Notes: generated by a model from the sequence alone, not told the origin. 64,000 nt of DNA from Acidobacteriota bacterium (GCA_003385635.1 QQUY01000002.1:248001-312000), one strand, 5' to 3'; counted from the first letter of the stretch, positions 16,725-25,844 are shown. Numbers and translations: made by a program.

Positions 16725-17339
16725 GCACGAGTCCCCGTATATATCCAGGTATTCGTAGATGATGTCGACGGCGGCCGTCCGGATATCATTCTTGAGCTCT
16801 TCGTTCTTTCGGATTCCGTCGGCGATCTGGTAAACGGAGCAGAAGCTCTCGTCCATCATTTTCTGGGCCTTGATCAGGCCCCTTATCAGATGGAATGTCC
16901 GGCTTTCGTCGTTCTTCTTCACCGCGCGCTCGGCGAACCGAAGCGCCTCATCGACATTGAAGTAATTGTCCATTGCCTTGAGATAAGCATACGACAGCAG
17001 TTCATCCGCCTTGCCTTTCTTGTAGAGTCTATCTGCGCTCGAATAGCCTCGGTTCTTTTTCAGATACACCAGAAACAGCTCCGAGTTCTTTCGTCCGCTG
17101 ATCTGCCATCCGATGGCGTTGATCACCGCCATCTTTACGCCGACCGGGTTGTATTCATTGACCAGATACTCCATCAGCCGGTCGTTGATGACGCCCTTCG
17201 CGGCAATCGCCTCAGCGACTATCGGTTCGTCTTTGTATGCCTCTGAGAAATTGGTAGAAGTGATGGGTGAATCGGCCAATGCGCTGGAAGCCAGGATCGC
17301 GGATACAAACATCGAAACTGCAAATTTTCTAAGTGTCAT
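16722..17339 (-). CDS. Secreted helical protein of unknown function
   Basis: This 205-aa protein has a signal peptide (about 22 residues, ending SSALA). The mature protein is helical, perhaps HEAT/TPR-like (GVKMAVINAIGWQISG, DEALRFAERAVKK), and has Cys at both ESFCSV and the C-terminal DSC. I do not recognise a family. No strong RBS precedes the ATG. It is divergent from the 17555 gene, with about 215 bp between them. Its 3' end is embedded in a heptamer array. Confidence 0.75.
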   Translation of the reverse strand: MTLRKFAVSMFVSAILASSALADSPITSTNFSEAYKDEPIVAEAIAAKGVINDRLMEYLVNEYNPVGVKMAVINAIGWQISGRKNSELFLVYLKKNRGYSSADRLYKKGKADELLSYAYLKAMDNYFNVDEALRFAERAVKKNDESRTFHLIRGLIKAQKMMDESFCSVYQIADGIRKNEELKNDIRTAAVDIIYEYLDIYGDSC

Positions 17340-17554
17340 AGTTGAATTTTACTCCAAAGTTAGTTTCAAGGAACCAAGGTATGGCTCCCAGGTACAACCA
17401 AAGAACGCGACGAAGATTTCCCTTGCGCTTGCGAAGTTGCACCCCGAAACCCACTTATTGCAAGAAATTATGGTGAGTCGTTCGGAAGATGTTTTTCGAG
17501 AGTGTTCTATACTAGTAGGGACTCTTCACTTCGATCATAAACGGGAGCAACGGA

Positions 17555-18352
17555 ATGACTAAGACAAGAGCACTATTTCTATCGGCAATCGCCTTCGCAC
17601 TTTTACAATTCTCATACGACGCATCGGCACAGAGCCTCACCACCAACCCGCCGGTCGAGATCAAGAACAATTCAGGTGAAACGAGAAAGATCTGCTTTCA
17701 CAAGGACAAGACGATCACGTTGTTCGCGATCGGCTGTGTTGAGTTGAGGAGCGGCGAGAACATCTTCTGGGACCGGAAAGGCGTGTTCACGCCCTTCAAG
17801 GTAAAGATCTACCAATCAAGAAAGATCCTCGACAAATACCTGTATTCGCGGGACCTTCCACAGGATACGGGCAAGATCATCGTCGGTACGGGCGGCCGCT
17901 TCGGATTCTCCCGGTTCAAGAACATTCGCGCGAAATATGATCTGCGGGTCTGCAACGAGAGATTTGACGATCCCGTTTATTTTTCGCTCGGGCTGGAAAC
18001 GAATTACGGCTTCTGGACCGAGGGTTGGTGGAGCGTAAAGAAAGGAGAGTGCAAGACGATTCCAGTCAGCCAGAGGCTCAAGGAGAAGCACAATATCCCT
18101 TACGGAACAATGCCGCGTGCCTATTACTACGCGAGGACGTATGGCGATAATCCGTTGTATTGGAGCGGTGGAGATAGTGACTACAGTCTTTGCCTCGATA
18201 AGAAGACGGCGTTCAGCATCATCCAGTTCAAGCAGGATGGCAGCTCGCAGTACAATCCGCTTCCCTGCGAAGGAGAGAATCGCGAAAGAACGAAATTCCG
18301 CCGTTTGAAGGATCCCGTCGGAAAGCGTTCGACCTTTTACCTGACGTTCTGA
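17555..18352 (+). CDS. Secreted protein of unknown function
   Basis: This 265-aa protein starts with a signal peptide ending SYDASAQ; GGGAG lies 8 nt before the ATG. The mature part has repeated beta-type segments with paired Cys (RKICFH, IGCVEL, LRVCNE, GECKTI, YSLCLD, LPCEGE), suggesting disulfides in an exported domain. No family is recognised. A homologous-family terminator hairpin follows 46 bp after the stop, so it is probably a single-gene transcript. Confidence 0.78.
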   Translation: MTKTRALFLSAIAFALLQFSYDASAQSLTTNPPVEIKNNSGETRKICFHKDKTITLFAIGCVELRSGENIFWDRKGVFTPFKVKIYQSRKILDKYLYSRDLPQDTGKIIVGTGGRFGFSRFKNIRAKYDLRVCNERFDDPVYFSLGLETNYGFWTEGWWSVKKGECKTIPVSQRLKEKHNIPYGTMPRAYYYARTYGDNPLYWSGGDSDYSLCLDKKTAFSIIQFKQDGSSQYNPLPCEGENRERTKFRRLKDPVGKRSTFYLTF

Positions 18353-18398
18353 AGCGGGCGCTGAATACCTGACACGATTCTAGCCTCAGTAATCAGTT

Positions 18399-18431
18399 GG
18401 AGGCTGTCTGAAGAGGCAGTCTCCTTTCCTT
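18399..18431 (+). terminator. Rho-independent terminator of the 17555-18352 gene
   Basis: An 11-bp stem (arm GGAGGCTGTCT with two G-U pairs), loop GAAG, then CTTTCCTT. It shares its core with terminators at 4816, 5084 and 62900. Confidence 0.75.
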
Positions 18432-18473
18432 GTCTGAGTTCTAGAGATCGGACGGGCGGCGACCTAGTGTCTT

Positions 18474-18588
18474 TCAGTTGCCCCTCGCTTTACCGGGGGG
18501 ACAATTGGCTGAGTGAAGGATCAGGGGCTTTAGCCCCGAAACAAGTAGACAGACGATTCAATTAACAATTCGCGCTCCGTTAGGAGCG
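18474..18588. repeat. Partial composite palindromic element
   Basis: A TCAGTTGCCCC half palindrome (18474-18508) is followed by GGGGCTTTAGCCCC (18524-18537) and CGCTCCGTTAGGAGCG (18573-18588). The order matches the other elements, but the far-end palindrome is missing. The rest of 18432-18806 shows no gene. Confidence 0.75.
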
Positions 18589-18806
18589 TAACTTCGGCAA
18601 AGTGCAATCTGCCCTGCAGCCGTCAGTAACAGTGGACGGCCCCAAGCCGATTCCTGCGAAGCCTTCACAAAGATCCCGAATCCGAACACGTTTCCTTAAG
18701 CCGCTGGCGGCAGATCGTACACATAACGCAATCTCACGCCCGGAACTATGGTCTGTGGACAGCAGAGTAAGTCTTGAGTAACCTTTCTTCGGAAGAGCTC
18801 ACAAAT

Positions 18807-20033
18807 ATGACCGAGAAACCACAGATTTCAGTGGAAGACAATGCCGACCGAGGGCCTGACCTCCTCCTGCTAAAAGACCGTGCGCTGGATATAGCCGCCG
18901 AGGGGATCACTATCGCGGATATGAGATCGGCCGAGCAGCCCCTTATCTATATAAACGAGGGTTTTGAGAGGCTAACAGGCTACTCGGCAGCGGCGATGAT
19001 GGGAAAAAATTGCCGGTTTCTTCAGGGCGCGGATACAGACCCCGATACAGTTCAGCAGATACGGAACGCTTTGAAGAATGGTGAAGAATGCACGGTCGAG
19101 ATCCTGAATTATACGAAAAGCGGTGTTGCATTCTGGAACCGCCTCTCCCTCACACCTGTTTTGGACAACGAAGGGAAGGTGACCCATTTCATAGGCATCC
19201 AGTCGGACATCACGAAAAGGAAGAAAGCAGAGGACGCACTGCGGGAAGCGAACCGTTTGCTTGAAGAAGCGAATCTGCGAATGGTGAGCAATCTCGAGGC
19301 GGCGGCGCGGATCCAGCGCTCACTTCTACCTGAGAAGGAGCAGAGTTATGCGGGAGTGCGATTTGCTTCCGTGGTTCAGCCCTGTGACGAACTGGGCGGC
19401 GACGCCCTGAACATTGTTCCCCTGCAGGGCAACAGGTATGCAGTCTATGCGGTAGATGTCAGCGGTCACGGCGTTCGCGCATCTTTGCTGTCGGTGACGC
19501 TTAGCCACTGGTTCGCGCGTGTGTTAGCGGGACCGAAAGGCAGGGGCTTCGAGTTTACTCCTGTTGAAGTCGCAGAAGAGCTGAACCGGCAGTTCAAGAT
19601 CGACGAAGAGAACATCCAGTATTTCACGATGTGTTTTGGGATCCTGGATGTCGATGCGGGCGATTTCAGGTATGTAACTGCGGGAGCACCGCCGGTGGTA
19701 GCGGTTCGAAACGGGTCTGAGTCCGAGATCCTCGAGATAGGGGGTTTTCCCGTAGGCCTGGTCAACGAACCTGCTTACACGGAGACGGTTTTGAGGTTAA
19801 AAGAAAGAGATCGGATCTTTATCTACACCGACGGAATAACTGAGGCCGAGAATGCCGCCGGAGAACAGTTCGGATCAAAAAGACTGGCGAGCGAACTGGT
19901 GAAGCACAGCGAATCGGATCTCGGCTCAGCGATCGACGGGGTTCTGGAATCGGTTTCACGTTGGGAGACGACCAGCGGTCATGAAGATGACTGTTCGATA
20001 CTGGGAATTGAGCCAACCGGAGAGGGCTCCTGA
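18807..20033 (+). CDS. LOV-domain (blue-light) SpoIIE/PP2C phosphatase
   Basis: This 408-aa protein probably acts as a light-regulated serine phosphatase. Residues about 25-140 form a PAS domain with the LOV signature GKNCRFLQG; Cys69 is the residue that forms the flavin adduct in LOV photoreceptors. The flavin-contacting positions are also present: Asn101 (ILNY), Asn111 (FWN) and Gln132 (IGIQ). A coiled linker (about 137-170) leads to a PP2C/SpoIIE domain with CDELGGD, DVSGHGVRASL, IYTDGITEAEN and GHEDDCS, so the metal-binding Asp residues are retained. No membrane segment. GGAAGAG precedes the ATG; an upstream TTG at 18774 is possible. No anti-sigma antagonist (STAS protein) is adjacent. 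Confidence 0.9.
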   Translation: MTEKPQISVEDNADRGPDLLLLKDRALDIAAEGITIADMRSAEQPLIYINEGFERLTGYSAAAMMGKNCRFLQGADTDPDTVQQIRNALKNGEECTVEILNYTKSGVAFWNRLSLTPVLDNEGKVTHFIGIQSDITKRKKAEDALREANRLLEEANLRMVSNLEAAARIQRSLLPEKEQSYAGVRFASVVQPCDELGGDALNIVPLQGNRYAVYAVDVSGHGVRASLLSVTLSHWFARVLAGPKGRGFEFTPVEVAEELNRQFKIDEENIQYFTMCFGILDVDAGDFRYVTAGAPPVVAVRNGSESEILEIGGFPVGLVNEPAYTETVLRLKERDRIFIYTDGITEAENAAGEQFGSKRLASELVKHSESDLGSAIDGVLESVSRWETTSGHEDDCSILGIEPTGEGS

Positions 20034-20187
20034 ACTGCACCGTCCTCAAATCAGTTCTCGATTCTGTACGGCCGAAAACCGACTCGCTAAAAGGCACATT
20101 CCGATTGCTCGTCATACGGCGGATAGATCGAATTTACCCGCCGACAGACGAACAGGGTACCTCTAAAGAAGAACCGGTCGGATCACC

Positions 20188-21660
20188 TTAATCCTCTTCC
20201 TCGTCATCCAGCCTTTCGATCGTCAGATCAAATCCTGCAAGGAACGCAGATACGATCGGGCTCAGAATATTGAAGAAGCAGAAAGGCAGATAGGTAAGCG
20301 TCGCGACGCCTAGCACTCCGGAGTTGTAGGCACCGCCGGAATTCCAGGGAACAAGAACAGACGTGACTGTTCCGCTGTCCTCGATCGTGCGCGAAAGGTT
20401 CTTTGGATGCAGACGGTACTTTCTGTAAGCCTCTTTGAACATCCGCCCTGGAACAAGGATCGCAAGATACTGGTCGCCGGCGGTCATGTTCATAAAAAGA
20501 CAGCTTACAAGCGTTGCTCCGACAAGGCTTCCGACGCCCCGCACAGCCTTTAGAATGCTTTTCGCTATCCTTTGAAGCATCCCGGTCCCTTCCATCGCAC
20601 CGCTAAATATCATCGCCATAAGTATCAGCCAGACCGTCGAAAGCATGCTCGCCATTCCGCCTCGGTTGAAGAGGGTATTGATGAGCTCGTTGTCGGTCTC
20701 GATGACAAACCCGCCATAGGCGGTCGTGATTATCGTCTGGTAATACGACCTGATGCTTGGACCGTCTGCAGCCATCGAAGCGATGAGCTCAGTCTGAAAT
20801 ATGAGGGCGAAGATGGCGCCCAGAACGGCTCCGATCAAAAGGGCGGGAAGCGCCGGAATCCGGTAGTAGACCATAAACAGAACGGCGAGAGGCACAAGGA
20901 AAAGATGGATCCCGATGCTGAAGTTGCTGTCGATGACGGTCAGCACCGCATTTATGTCGTCCTGGTTGACGGTGCCCTGGCCGTAGAAGAACCCAAGCGC
21001 AGAGAACCCGATGACTGCCAAAATTATCGCGGGGCCAGTGGTGTACATCATATGGCGGATATGCGTAAAGACATCCGTTTCCGCCATCGCGGCCGCGAGG
21101 TTTGTCGTGTCTGACAAAGGCGACATCTTGTCTCCAAAGTAGGCTCCCGAGATGATGGCTCCCGCTACCATTCCAAGCGGTATTCCAAGGGTTTGCCCGA
21201 TCCCGATCAACGCTATTCCGACCGTACCTGTCGTTGACCAGCTTGAACCGGTCGCCAGCGCCACGATCGAACATACGACACAGGCTACGGGGAGAAACAC
21301 CGCCGGGCTGATCAGAAGCAAGCCGTAATAGATCATCGTCGGCACAACGCCGCTGATGATCCAGGTGCCTATCAAAGCACCCACGACCAAGAGAATAATG
21401 CTCGCCTGCAGTGCGACCGAGATCGACTTTATGATCTGCCGCTCGATCTTCTTGTATTCGATCTTGTAGACGAAGATCCCCAACGCGGCAGCGACCACCC
21501 CTGAGATCAGAAGCGCAAGTTGATTTGATCCGCCGGTCGCATCGTCCTTGTAGACGATGACGTTTACGATCAATAGAAAAAGGAGAAGAGCTACGGGAAA
21601 TAGAGAGACCAACAGGTGGGGTTCGCCAGTTTGGTCGTCAACAGGAGTTTCTTCATTCAT
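20188..21660 (-). CDS. NhaC-family Na+/H+ antiporter
   Basis: This 490-aa protein has about 11-12 hydrophobic helices and fits the NhaC antiporter family, inner-membrane proteins that exchange Na+ for H+. Family-like segments are ATGSSWSTTGTVGIALIGIG, GAYFGDKMSPLSDTTNLA and DQYLAILVPGRMFKEAY. The charged residues in the GDKMSPLSDTTN stretch are typical of this ion-transporter superfamily. Both ends are short cytoplasmic tails, and the C-terminus is acidic. The ion (Na+, or a malate/lactate exchange variant) cannot be settled from sequence. It is convergent with the LOV-SpoIIE gene. Confidence 0.92.
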   Translation of the reverse strand: MNEETPVDDQTGEPHLLVSLFPVALLLFLLIVNVIVYKDDATGGSNQLALLISGVVAAALGIFVYKIEYKKIERQIIKSISVALQASIILLVVGALIGTWIISGVVPTMIYYGLLLISPAVFLPVACVVCSIVALATGSSWSTTGTVGIALIGIGQTLGIPLGMVAGAIISGAYFGDKMSPLSDTTNLAAAMAETDVFTHIRHMMYTTGPAIILAVIGFSALGFFYGQGTVNQDDINAVLTVIDSNFSIGIHLFLVPLAVLFMVYYRIPALPALLIGAVLGAIFALIFQTELIASMAADGPSIRSYYQTIITTAYGGFVIETDNELINTLFNRGGMASMLSTVWLILMAMIFSGAMEGTGMLQRIAKSILKAVRGVGSLVGATLVSCLFMNMTAGDQYLAILVPGRMFKEAYRKYRLHPKNLSRTIEDSGTVTSVLVPWNSGGAYNSGVLGVATLTYLPFCFFNILSPIVSAFLAGFDLTIERLDDEEED

Positions 21661-21770
21661 AGGCGTTTTCGGGTTTCGGACGCGGGAAGAAGTGGAAATG
21701 TTTTGCGAAAGGATACCCTATGGACGAGAAAGCGGGAAATACGGCCATCAATCGCCCCCGTCTTGAAACA

Positions 21771-21804
21771 TCAGTTGCCCCCCGCTGAAGCGGGGGGCAA
21801 CTGA
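21771..21804. repeat. Perfect 34-bp palindrome, solitary copy
   Basis: The 16-bp arm TCAGTTGCCCCCCGCT and its exact complement are separated only by GA. It lies between the NhaC and serine hydrolase genes and is the cleanest copy of the end palindrome of the composite element. Confidence 0.9.
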
Positions 21805-21856
21805 TAGATCACAAGCGACTCTGGGGTCGGCAGCGGAGGGCGCTGCTTTTAGTTTC

Positions 21857-23221
21857 CTATTGAACCTTCTTACCCGGAGTGTCAGCGCCCCCCTGGTGAA
21901 GGATCAGACCGTTGACCTTTCCGTCTTCGCCTCTCGTAAATGTGACGCTTGCCTTTACTACCTTCAGGAAGAACTCGTCCTCCTTTTCTGCAAACAGTGG
22001 AAACCGGGGCTGATCGGTCGCCTGTAGCTGCAACTGTTTGCCTTCGCGTGTGATGGTAATCGCAAACGCGGGAGTGAGTTCATATTTACCGACGTACTGT
22101 TCAAGCGTCTCTTTGCTGAGCTCCACCTCCTTCTTCGGGGGTTCCACTGCGCGAAGCTTCGCGTTTGGGTCGAGAAGGTGAAAGCCGATGTCATCTGCAC
22201 TCGCCGAACCGTTCGTGGCAACGAACACGCCTCTTTTCTTACTGTGATCCATTCCCGCGAAAGTTCGGTATCCTCCGGTGCCTCCGTTGTGCCATTGAAT
22301 ATCGATCTCGCCCGGTTTCGACGTTATCCAGTTGAAACCGATCCTGACGGGGGGAGCGTTCTCGCGTTCGTACGTATGCTGAAGCTGTTGAGCTTTTGCG
22401 AGGGAATCGCTGATGCTTGTCTTTTTGAGCCCCAGATTTGCGGCAAGAAATTTCGCCATGTCGTTCGGCGTCGAGCGCAGGGCCCCGGCACCTGCGAATG
22501 TCGGAAGGTCCCAATTCGGGGTCGCTTTGCCTGCCGAATCGTGACCGATCGCAAGCCGCGACTTCATCTCCGGCGTAAAGGTGATAGCGGTGTCGTTCAT
22601 CCCCAAAGGCTCAAGAATGCGCTTCTTTACCAGATCTTCGTAATCCATCTTCGCCTGCTTCGCCAGGATGTGGCCAAGCAATCCGACCGCGAGGTTTGAG
22701 TATTCAAACTGCGATCCGATCTCGCGCGTAAGCTTATAACGCCCGAGGAATGCGTACATTTGCTCGACCGTGTAATCGGCGTATGGGTTCAAAGGGTCTT
22801 CGGGTTTGAAGTCGTCGGGAATGCTTGGCAAAGCGGATCCGTGCGTGGACAGATCAACCAAAGTTATCTCTTTGTCGGCAAACTTCAGCGGCGCGATCGA
22901 GGAGGGAAGGTACTTTGAGATCGGGTCACTGCTCTTTACCTCACCGCGTTTGATCGCTTCCGCAAGGAGAATCCCCGTAAACACCTTTGTGATCGATCCG
23001 ATCTCGTAGACGCTGTGCTTGTCGACGGCATTCGCACCCGCCTCCTTTGAAACAGTTCCAGTGTTGTAAAAGGTCGCGCCATTCTCGTCGACTATCACGG
23101 CGGACAAAGCGGACCCGACCGGTTCTTCGGCGAGCCGTGTCTCCAGGATACTTTCGACGTTCTGTCCGAATACAAAGACCGGTAGGAGGAGTACTAGCGT
23201 AAGTAGTGCGAGTCGTTTCAT
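21857..23221 (-). CDS. Secreted serine hydrolase, class C beta-lactamase family
   Basis: This 454-aa protein has a signal peptide ending FVFGQ and a serine beta-lactamase/DD-peptidase fold. SITK at about residue 76 is the S-x-x-K catalytic motif, YSN (FEYSNLAVG) the second, and HNGGTGG the third motif region. After about residue 355 a short beta domain follows (YVGKYELTPAFAITITREG), common in this group. Such proteins are usually esterases or D-amino-acid peptidases rather than true antibiotic beta-lactamases. The start is ATG at 23221, chosen because it begins the signal peptide. It lies downstream of a related gene on the same strand, separated by a palindromic element. Confidence 0.9.
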   Translation of the reverse strand: MKRLALLTLVLLLPVFVFGQNVESILETRLAEEPVGSALSAVIVDENGATFYNTGTVSKEAGANAVDKHSVYEIGSITKVFTGILLAEAIKRGEVKSSDPISKYLPSSIAPLKFADKEITLVDLSTHGSALPSIPDDFKPEDPLNPYADYTVEQMYAFLGRYKLTREIGSQFEYSNLAVGLLGHILAKQAKMDYEDLVKKRILEPLGMNDTAITFTPEMKSRLAIGHDSAGKATPNWDLPTFAGAGALRSTPNDMAKFLAANLGLKKTSISDSLAKAQQLQHTYERENAPPVRIGFNWITSKPGEIDIQWHNGGTGGYRTFAGMDHSKKRGVFVATNGSASADDIGFHLLDPNAKLRAVEPPKKEVELSKETLEQYVGKYELTPAFAITITREGKQLQLQATDQPRFPLFAEKEDEFFLKVVKASVTFTRGEDGKVNGLILHQGGADTPGKKVQ

Positions 23222-23244
23222 AATCTTGTTCTCTCGGGGATACA

Positions 23245-23384
23245 TAAGTTGCCCCCCGCTTCAGCGGGGGGACCATTACCGCAAACGAAATTCCAGGGGC
23301 TTTAGCCCCGAAAACCGCCGGCTAAAGCCGGCGAGGTAACGTTTCAACCATTTCAACCCCCCCGCTTCAGCGGGGGGCAACTGA
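23245..23384. repeat. Composite palindromic element, full copy (inverse orientation)
   Basis: A TAAGTTGCCCC palindrome at 23245-23274 is followed by GGGGCTTTAGCCCC (23296-23309), GCCGGCTAAAGCCGGC (23317-23332) and an inverted palindrome ending GGGGGGCAACTGA at 23384, total 140 bp. The inner order is the reverse of the copies at 61228 and 63366. A further half palindrome lies at 23418-23443. Confidence 0.9.
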
Positions 23385-23450
23385 TGGCTTCAATCCTTCG
23401 AGTCGGTGTGGGCAGATTCCCCGCTGAAGCCGGGGGAAACTGATCATTCC

Positions 23451-25844
23451 TCACCCCAATCTCCCAATCTCCTCGAATCTCTCGTTTCCGATCCTGTACT
23501 TCCGCCAGTCGTTAAAGTCGAAATGCCACCATTCGGCTTCATAAACCGTGAAGCCGTCGGATTCCATCGCGTCTCGGAGCAATTCACGATGCCAGCGCTC
23601 GAGCGATGTGCCGCCCGGATAATTCGGATAAGAACGGTCGGTCGTTTCATCGTAAGTCCCGACCATCCGGACGGGTTCGCCCGTTTTCAGATCATAAAGG
23701 GAAAGGTCGACAGCCGCGCCCCGGTTGTGCCTCGAACCCTGCGAAGGATCGGCGACAAATATCTTCAGTTCCTCGGGAGTCGCGTCCCAAAAGACCTTGG
23801 TCACGTACCAGGGACGGTATGCGTCGTGGACAAGTAGTCCGTATCCCTTTTCTCGCAATTTCTCGCTGATCCTGACGACTGCTTCCGCGGCCGGCCTCTG
23901 CATAAACGCCCTAGGCTGCGAGTAGAAAACGGAGTTAAAAAGATTGTTTGTCGTCGCGTAGCGGACATCGAGCTTGATAGTCGGATCGAGCTTCGCGAGT
24001 TCAACCAGGTCCGTTTCACGAAACTCGCCTTTCTCGACCGGAGGCCTCGCTTTGAGAGCTTCTTCGATCAGGTCCTTTACCGGGCGAACGGGATTCACCT
24101 TCAGCTGTTCCGCGCCTTCGTCGGGACCGATGTTGCGCCGCTTGAACGAAATGCCGGCGGCGATCAATTCCGTCGCCCGGCCTCTACCGTCCCTCCTGAA
24201 TTCGACCCGTTCGCCGTGATATAGGCCGCCGTTCGGGAACTCGTAAACGTCTTTCGATACCTGTTTTAGTTGATCGAATTCGATCTGCTCGATCAAAAGC
24301 CACAGCTTCCCGTCACGTTCGAAGACGTATGAAACGTTGTAATCGGGACCGTATTCGCCGATCAGACCGTTGAAATCGTCTTTGGCCGCCGCAGGCTTTT
24401 CAGAAGGTACGCGTTTGTAAGTCCTTTCACCGATCCGGATCGAGTCTTTCGCACCGCCCCGCTTTATCAAAGGGCCAAATCCAAGCTTGTCGTCCGCAAT
24501 CAGATCATCGCCGAGAATCCGCAGCTGCAGCTCGACACCTCCGTCGGAATCTATCATCCATAATTTGCCGCCCCGTTCGATTAGATCGATGGAATTCTCT
24601 TCGCTAGCGTAACGTCCTGCGATCGACTTTGCCGATTGCGCGTCAACAGGCAATGTGATCTCCGGCGCCTCGACCGGCTTGCCTGCCTTTTCACTCAGCA
24701 TCGACCTCAGAGCAAGATTCGCTACACGGCTTGTGACGCCGTTCGAGACGTCTTCGGTGGATACGGCGATCACACCAAGTTTCTCTTCCGGGAGGATCGT
24801 GAACTGCGTCGAAAAGCCGTAGATCGCGCCGCCGTGCCCGACGCTTCGGCTGCCTTCAAGGTCCGAGACAAAGAACCCGATGCCTCCTCCGGTCTTCTTC
24901 CCGGGTTCGGCGAACTGCGGTTCCCACATCTTCTCAAGGGTTTCCTTCTTCAGGAACGCACCGGTCGAATCGGCTTCGGCGGCGAAGATCGCACTCGCGA
25001 ACTTCGCGAGGTCTCCGGTCGTCGTGTACATGCTTCCGGCCGGAGCCATTCCGAGCTCAAACGTCGGCGCGGGGAATGATTTCTCGAAAACGGTTGTCAT
25101 CCGCGCCTTTGCAAGGTGCCTTTCGATCTCCTGTTCCGGTTCGAAACTGCTGTCCTTCATCCCGAGCGGCTGCAGAAGCGTCCGCTTGAGGTATTCCGCG
25201 AACGGTTCGTTTTGTGTCTTTTCGAGGACGTACCCAACAACCGCTATTCCGGCGTTCGAATACTTCTGGCGGGTTTCGGGTGCGTATACAAGCTTCGTCC
25301 TGTTGAGACTCGCGACCGTTTCCTTGAGAGTCGTGCCGCTGTCGTCAAAGTAATGTCCGAGCGGAGGCTCGCGGACCAGTCCCGAACGGTGCGACATCAG
25401 CTGGCGCAAGGTGATCGGCTTTCCGAATGGATTCTCGGGTTTGAACTCTGGAATGTACTTAGTGACCGGCGCGTCGAGGTCCATCTTCCCTGCTTCGACA
25501 AGTTTCATCACGGCGATATCAGTGAAGAGCTTTGAAACTGATCCGACGCGGAAGATGGTTTCGTTCGCGACCGGCTTCTTCGCTTCGGGATCCGAGTGGC
25601 CAAATCCCTTCTGCCAGACGATCCTCTGACCATCCACGAGAGCGATCGCAAATCCCGGAAGGTCCTTGTCCTTGACCTCGCGCTCGATAAACTCTTCGAG
25701 CATTTCGACGGTCTGCGGGTAACCGCCTTCCGACCTGTGAAACTTCGGAACTCCGGGGGCACTCGTTCCGGCTATGCCAGGCGGACTACTGCCAAACAGC
25801 AGGACGAAAAGAAGCAACAGGCTTTTAAGGTCACGAAACCGCAT
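23451..25844 (-). CDS. Fusion of class C beta-lactamase-like hydrolase and VanX-type D-Ala-D-Ala dipeptidase
   Basis: This exported protein has about 797 aa. After the signal peptide, residues about 45-375 are a serine beta-lactamase/DD-peptidase domain with GSVSKLFT (S-x-x-K), KYSNAG and GHGGAIYGF. A beta-rich linker domain (about 390-560) follows. The last ~200 residues are a peptidase M15D (VanX/DdpX) domain: LDVRYATTNN, HDAYRPW, the zinc motif SRHNRGAAVDL and the catalytic EAEWWHFDF. VanX-type enzymes cleave D-Ala-D-Ala. Both active sites look intact, so one protein could process D-Ala-ended peptides in two steps. The start could be TTG at 25859 or ATG at 25844. Confidence 0.92.
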   Translation of the reverse strand: MRFRDLKSLLLLFVLLFGSSPPGIAGTSAPGVPKFHRSEGGYPQTVEMLEEFIEREVKDKDLPGFAIALVDGQRIVWQKGFGHSDPEAKKPVANETIFRVGSVSKLFTDIAVMKLVEAGKMDLDAPVTKYIPEFKPENPFGKPITLRQLMSHRSGLVREPPLGHYFDDSGTTLKETVASLNRTKLVYAPETRQKYSNAGIAVVGYVLEKTQNEPFAEYLKRTLLQPLGMKDSSFEPEQEIERHLAKARMTTVFEKSFPAPTFELGMAPAGSMYTTTGDLAKFASAIFAAEADSTGAFLKKETLEKMWEPQFAEPGKKTGGGIGFFVSDLEGSRSVGHGGAIYGFSTQFTILPEEKLGVIAVSTEDVSNGVTSRVANLALRSMLSEKAGKPVEAPEITLPVDAQSAKSIAGRYASEENSIDLIERGGKLWMIDSDGGVELQLRILGDDLIADDKLGFGPLIKRGGAKDSIRIGERTYKRVPSEKPAAAKDDFNGLIGEYGPDYNVSYVFERDGKLWLLIEQIEFDQLKQVSKDVYEFPNGGLYHGERVEFRRDGRGRATELIAAGISFKRRNIGPDEGAEQLKVNPVRPVKDLIEEALKARPPVEKGEFRETDLVELAKLDPTIKLDVRYATTNNLFNSVFYSQPRAFMQRPAAEAVVRISEKLREKGYGLLVHDAYRPWYVTKVFWDATPEELKIFVADPSQGSRHNRGAAVDLSLYDLKTGEPVRMVGTYDETTDRSYPNYPGGTSLERWHRELLRDAMESDGFTVYEAEWWHFDFNDWRKYRIGNERFEEIGRLG

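Noticed and set aside
16535..16789. Minus-strand ORF with KEQGAR-type repeats
   Set aside because: Same artefact: the reading frame follows the heptamer array and overlaps the end of the 16722-17339 gene.
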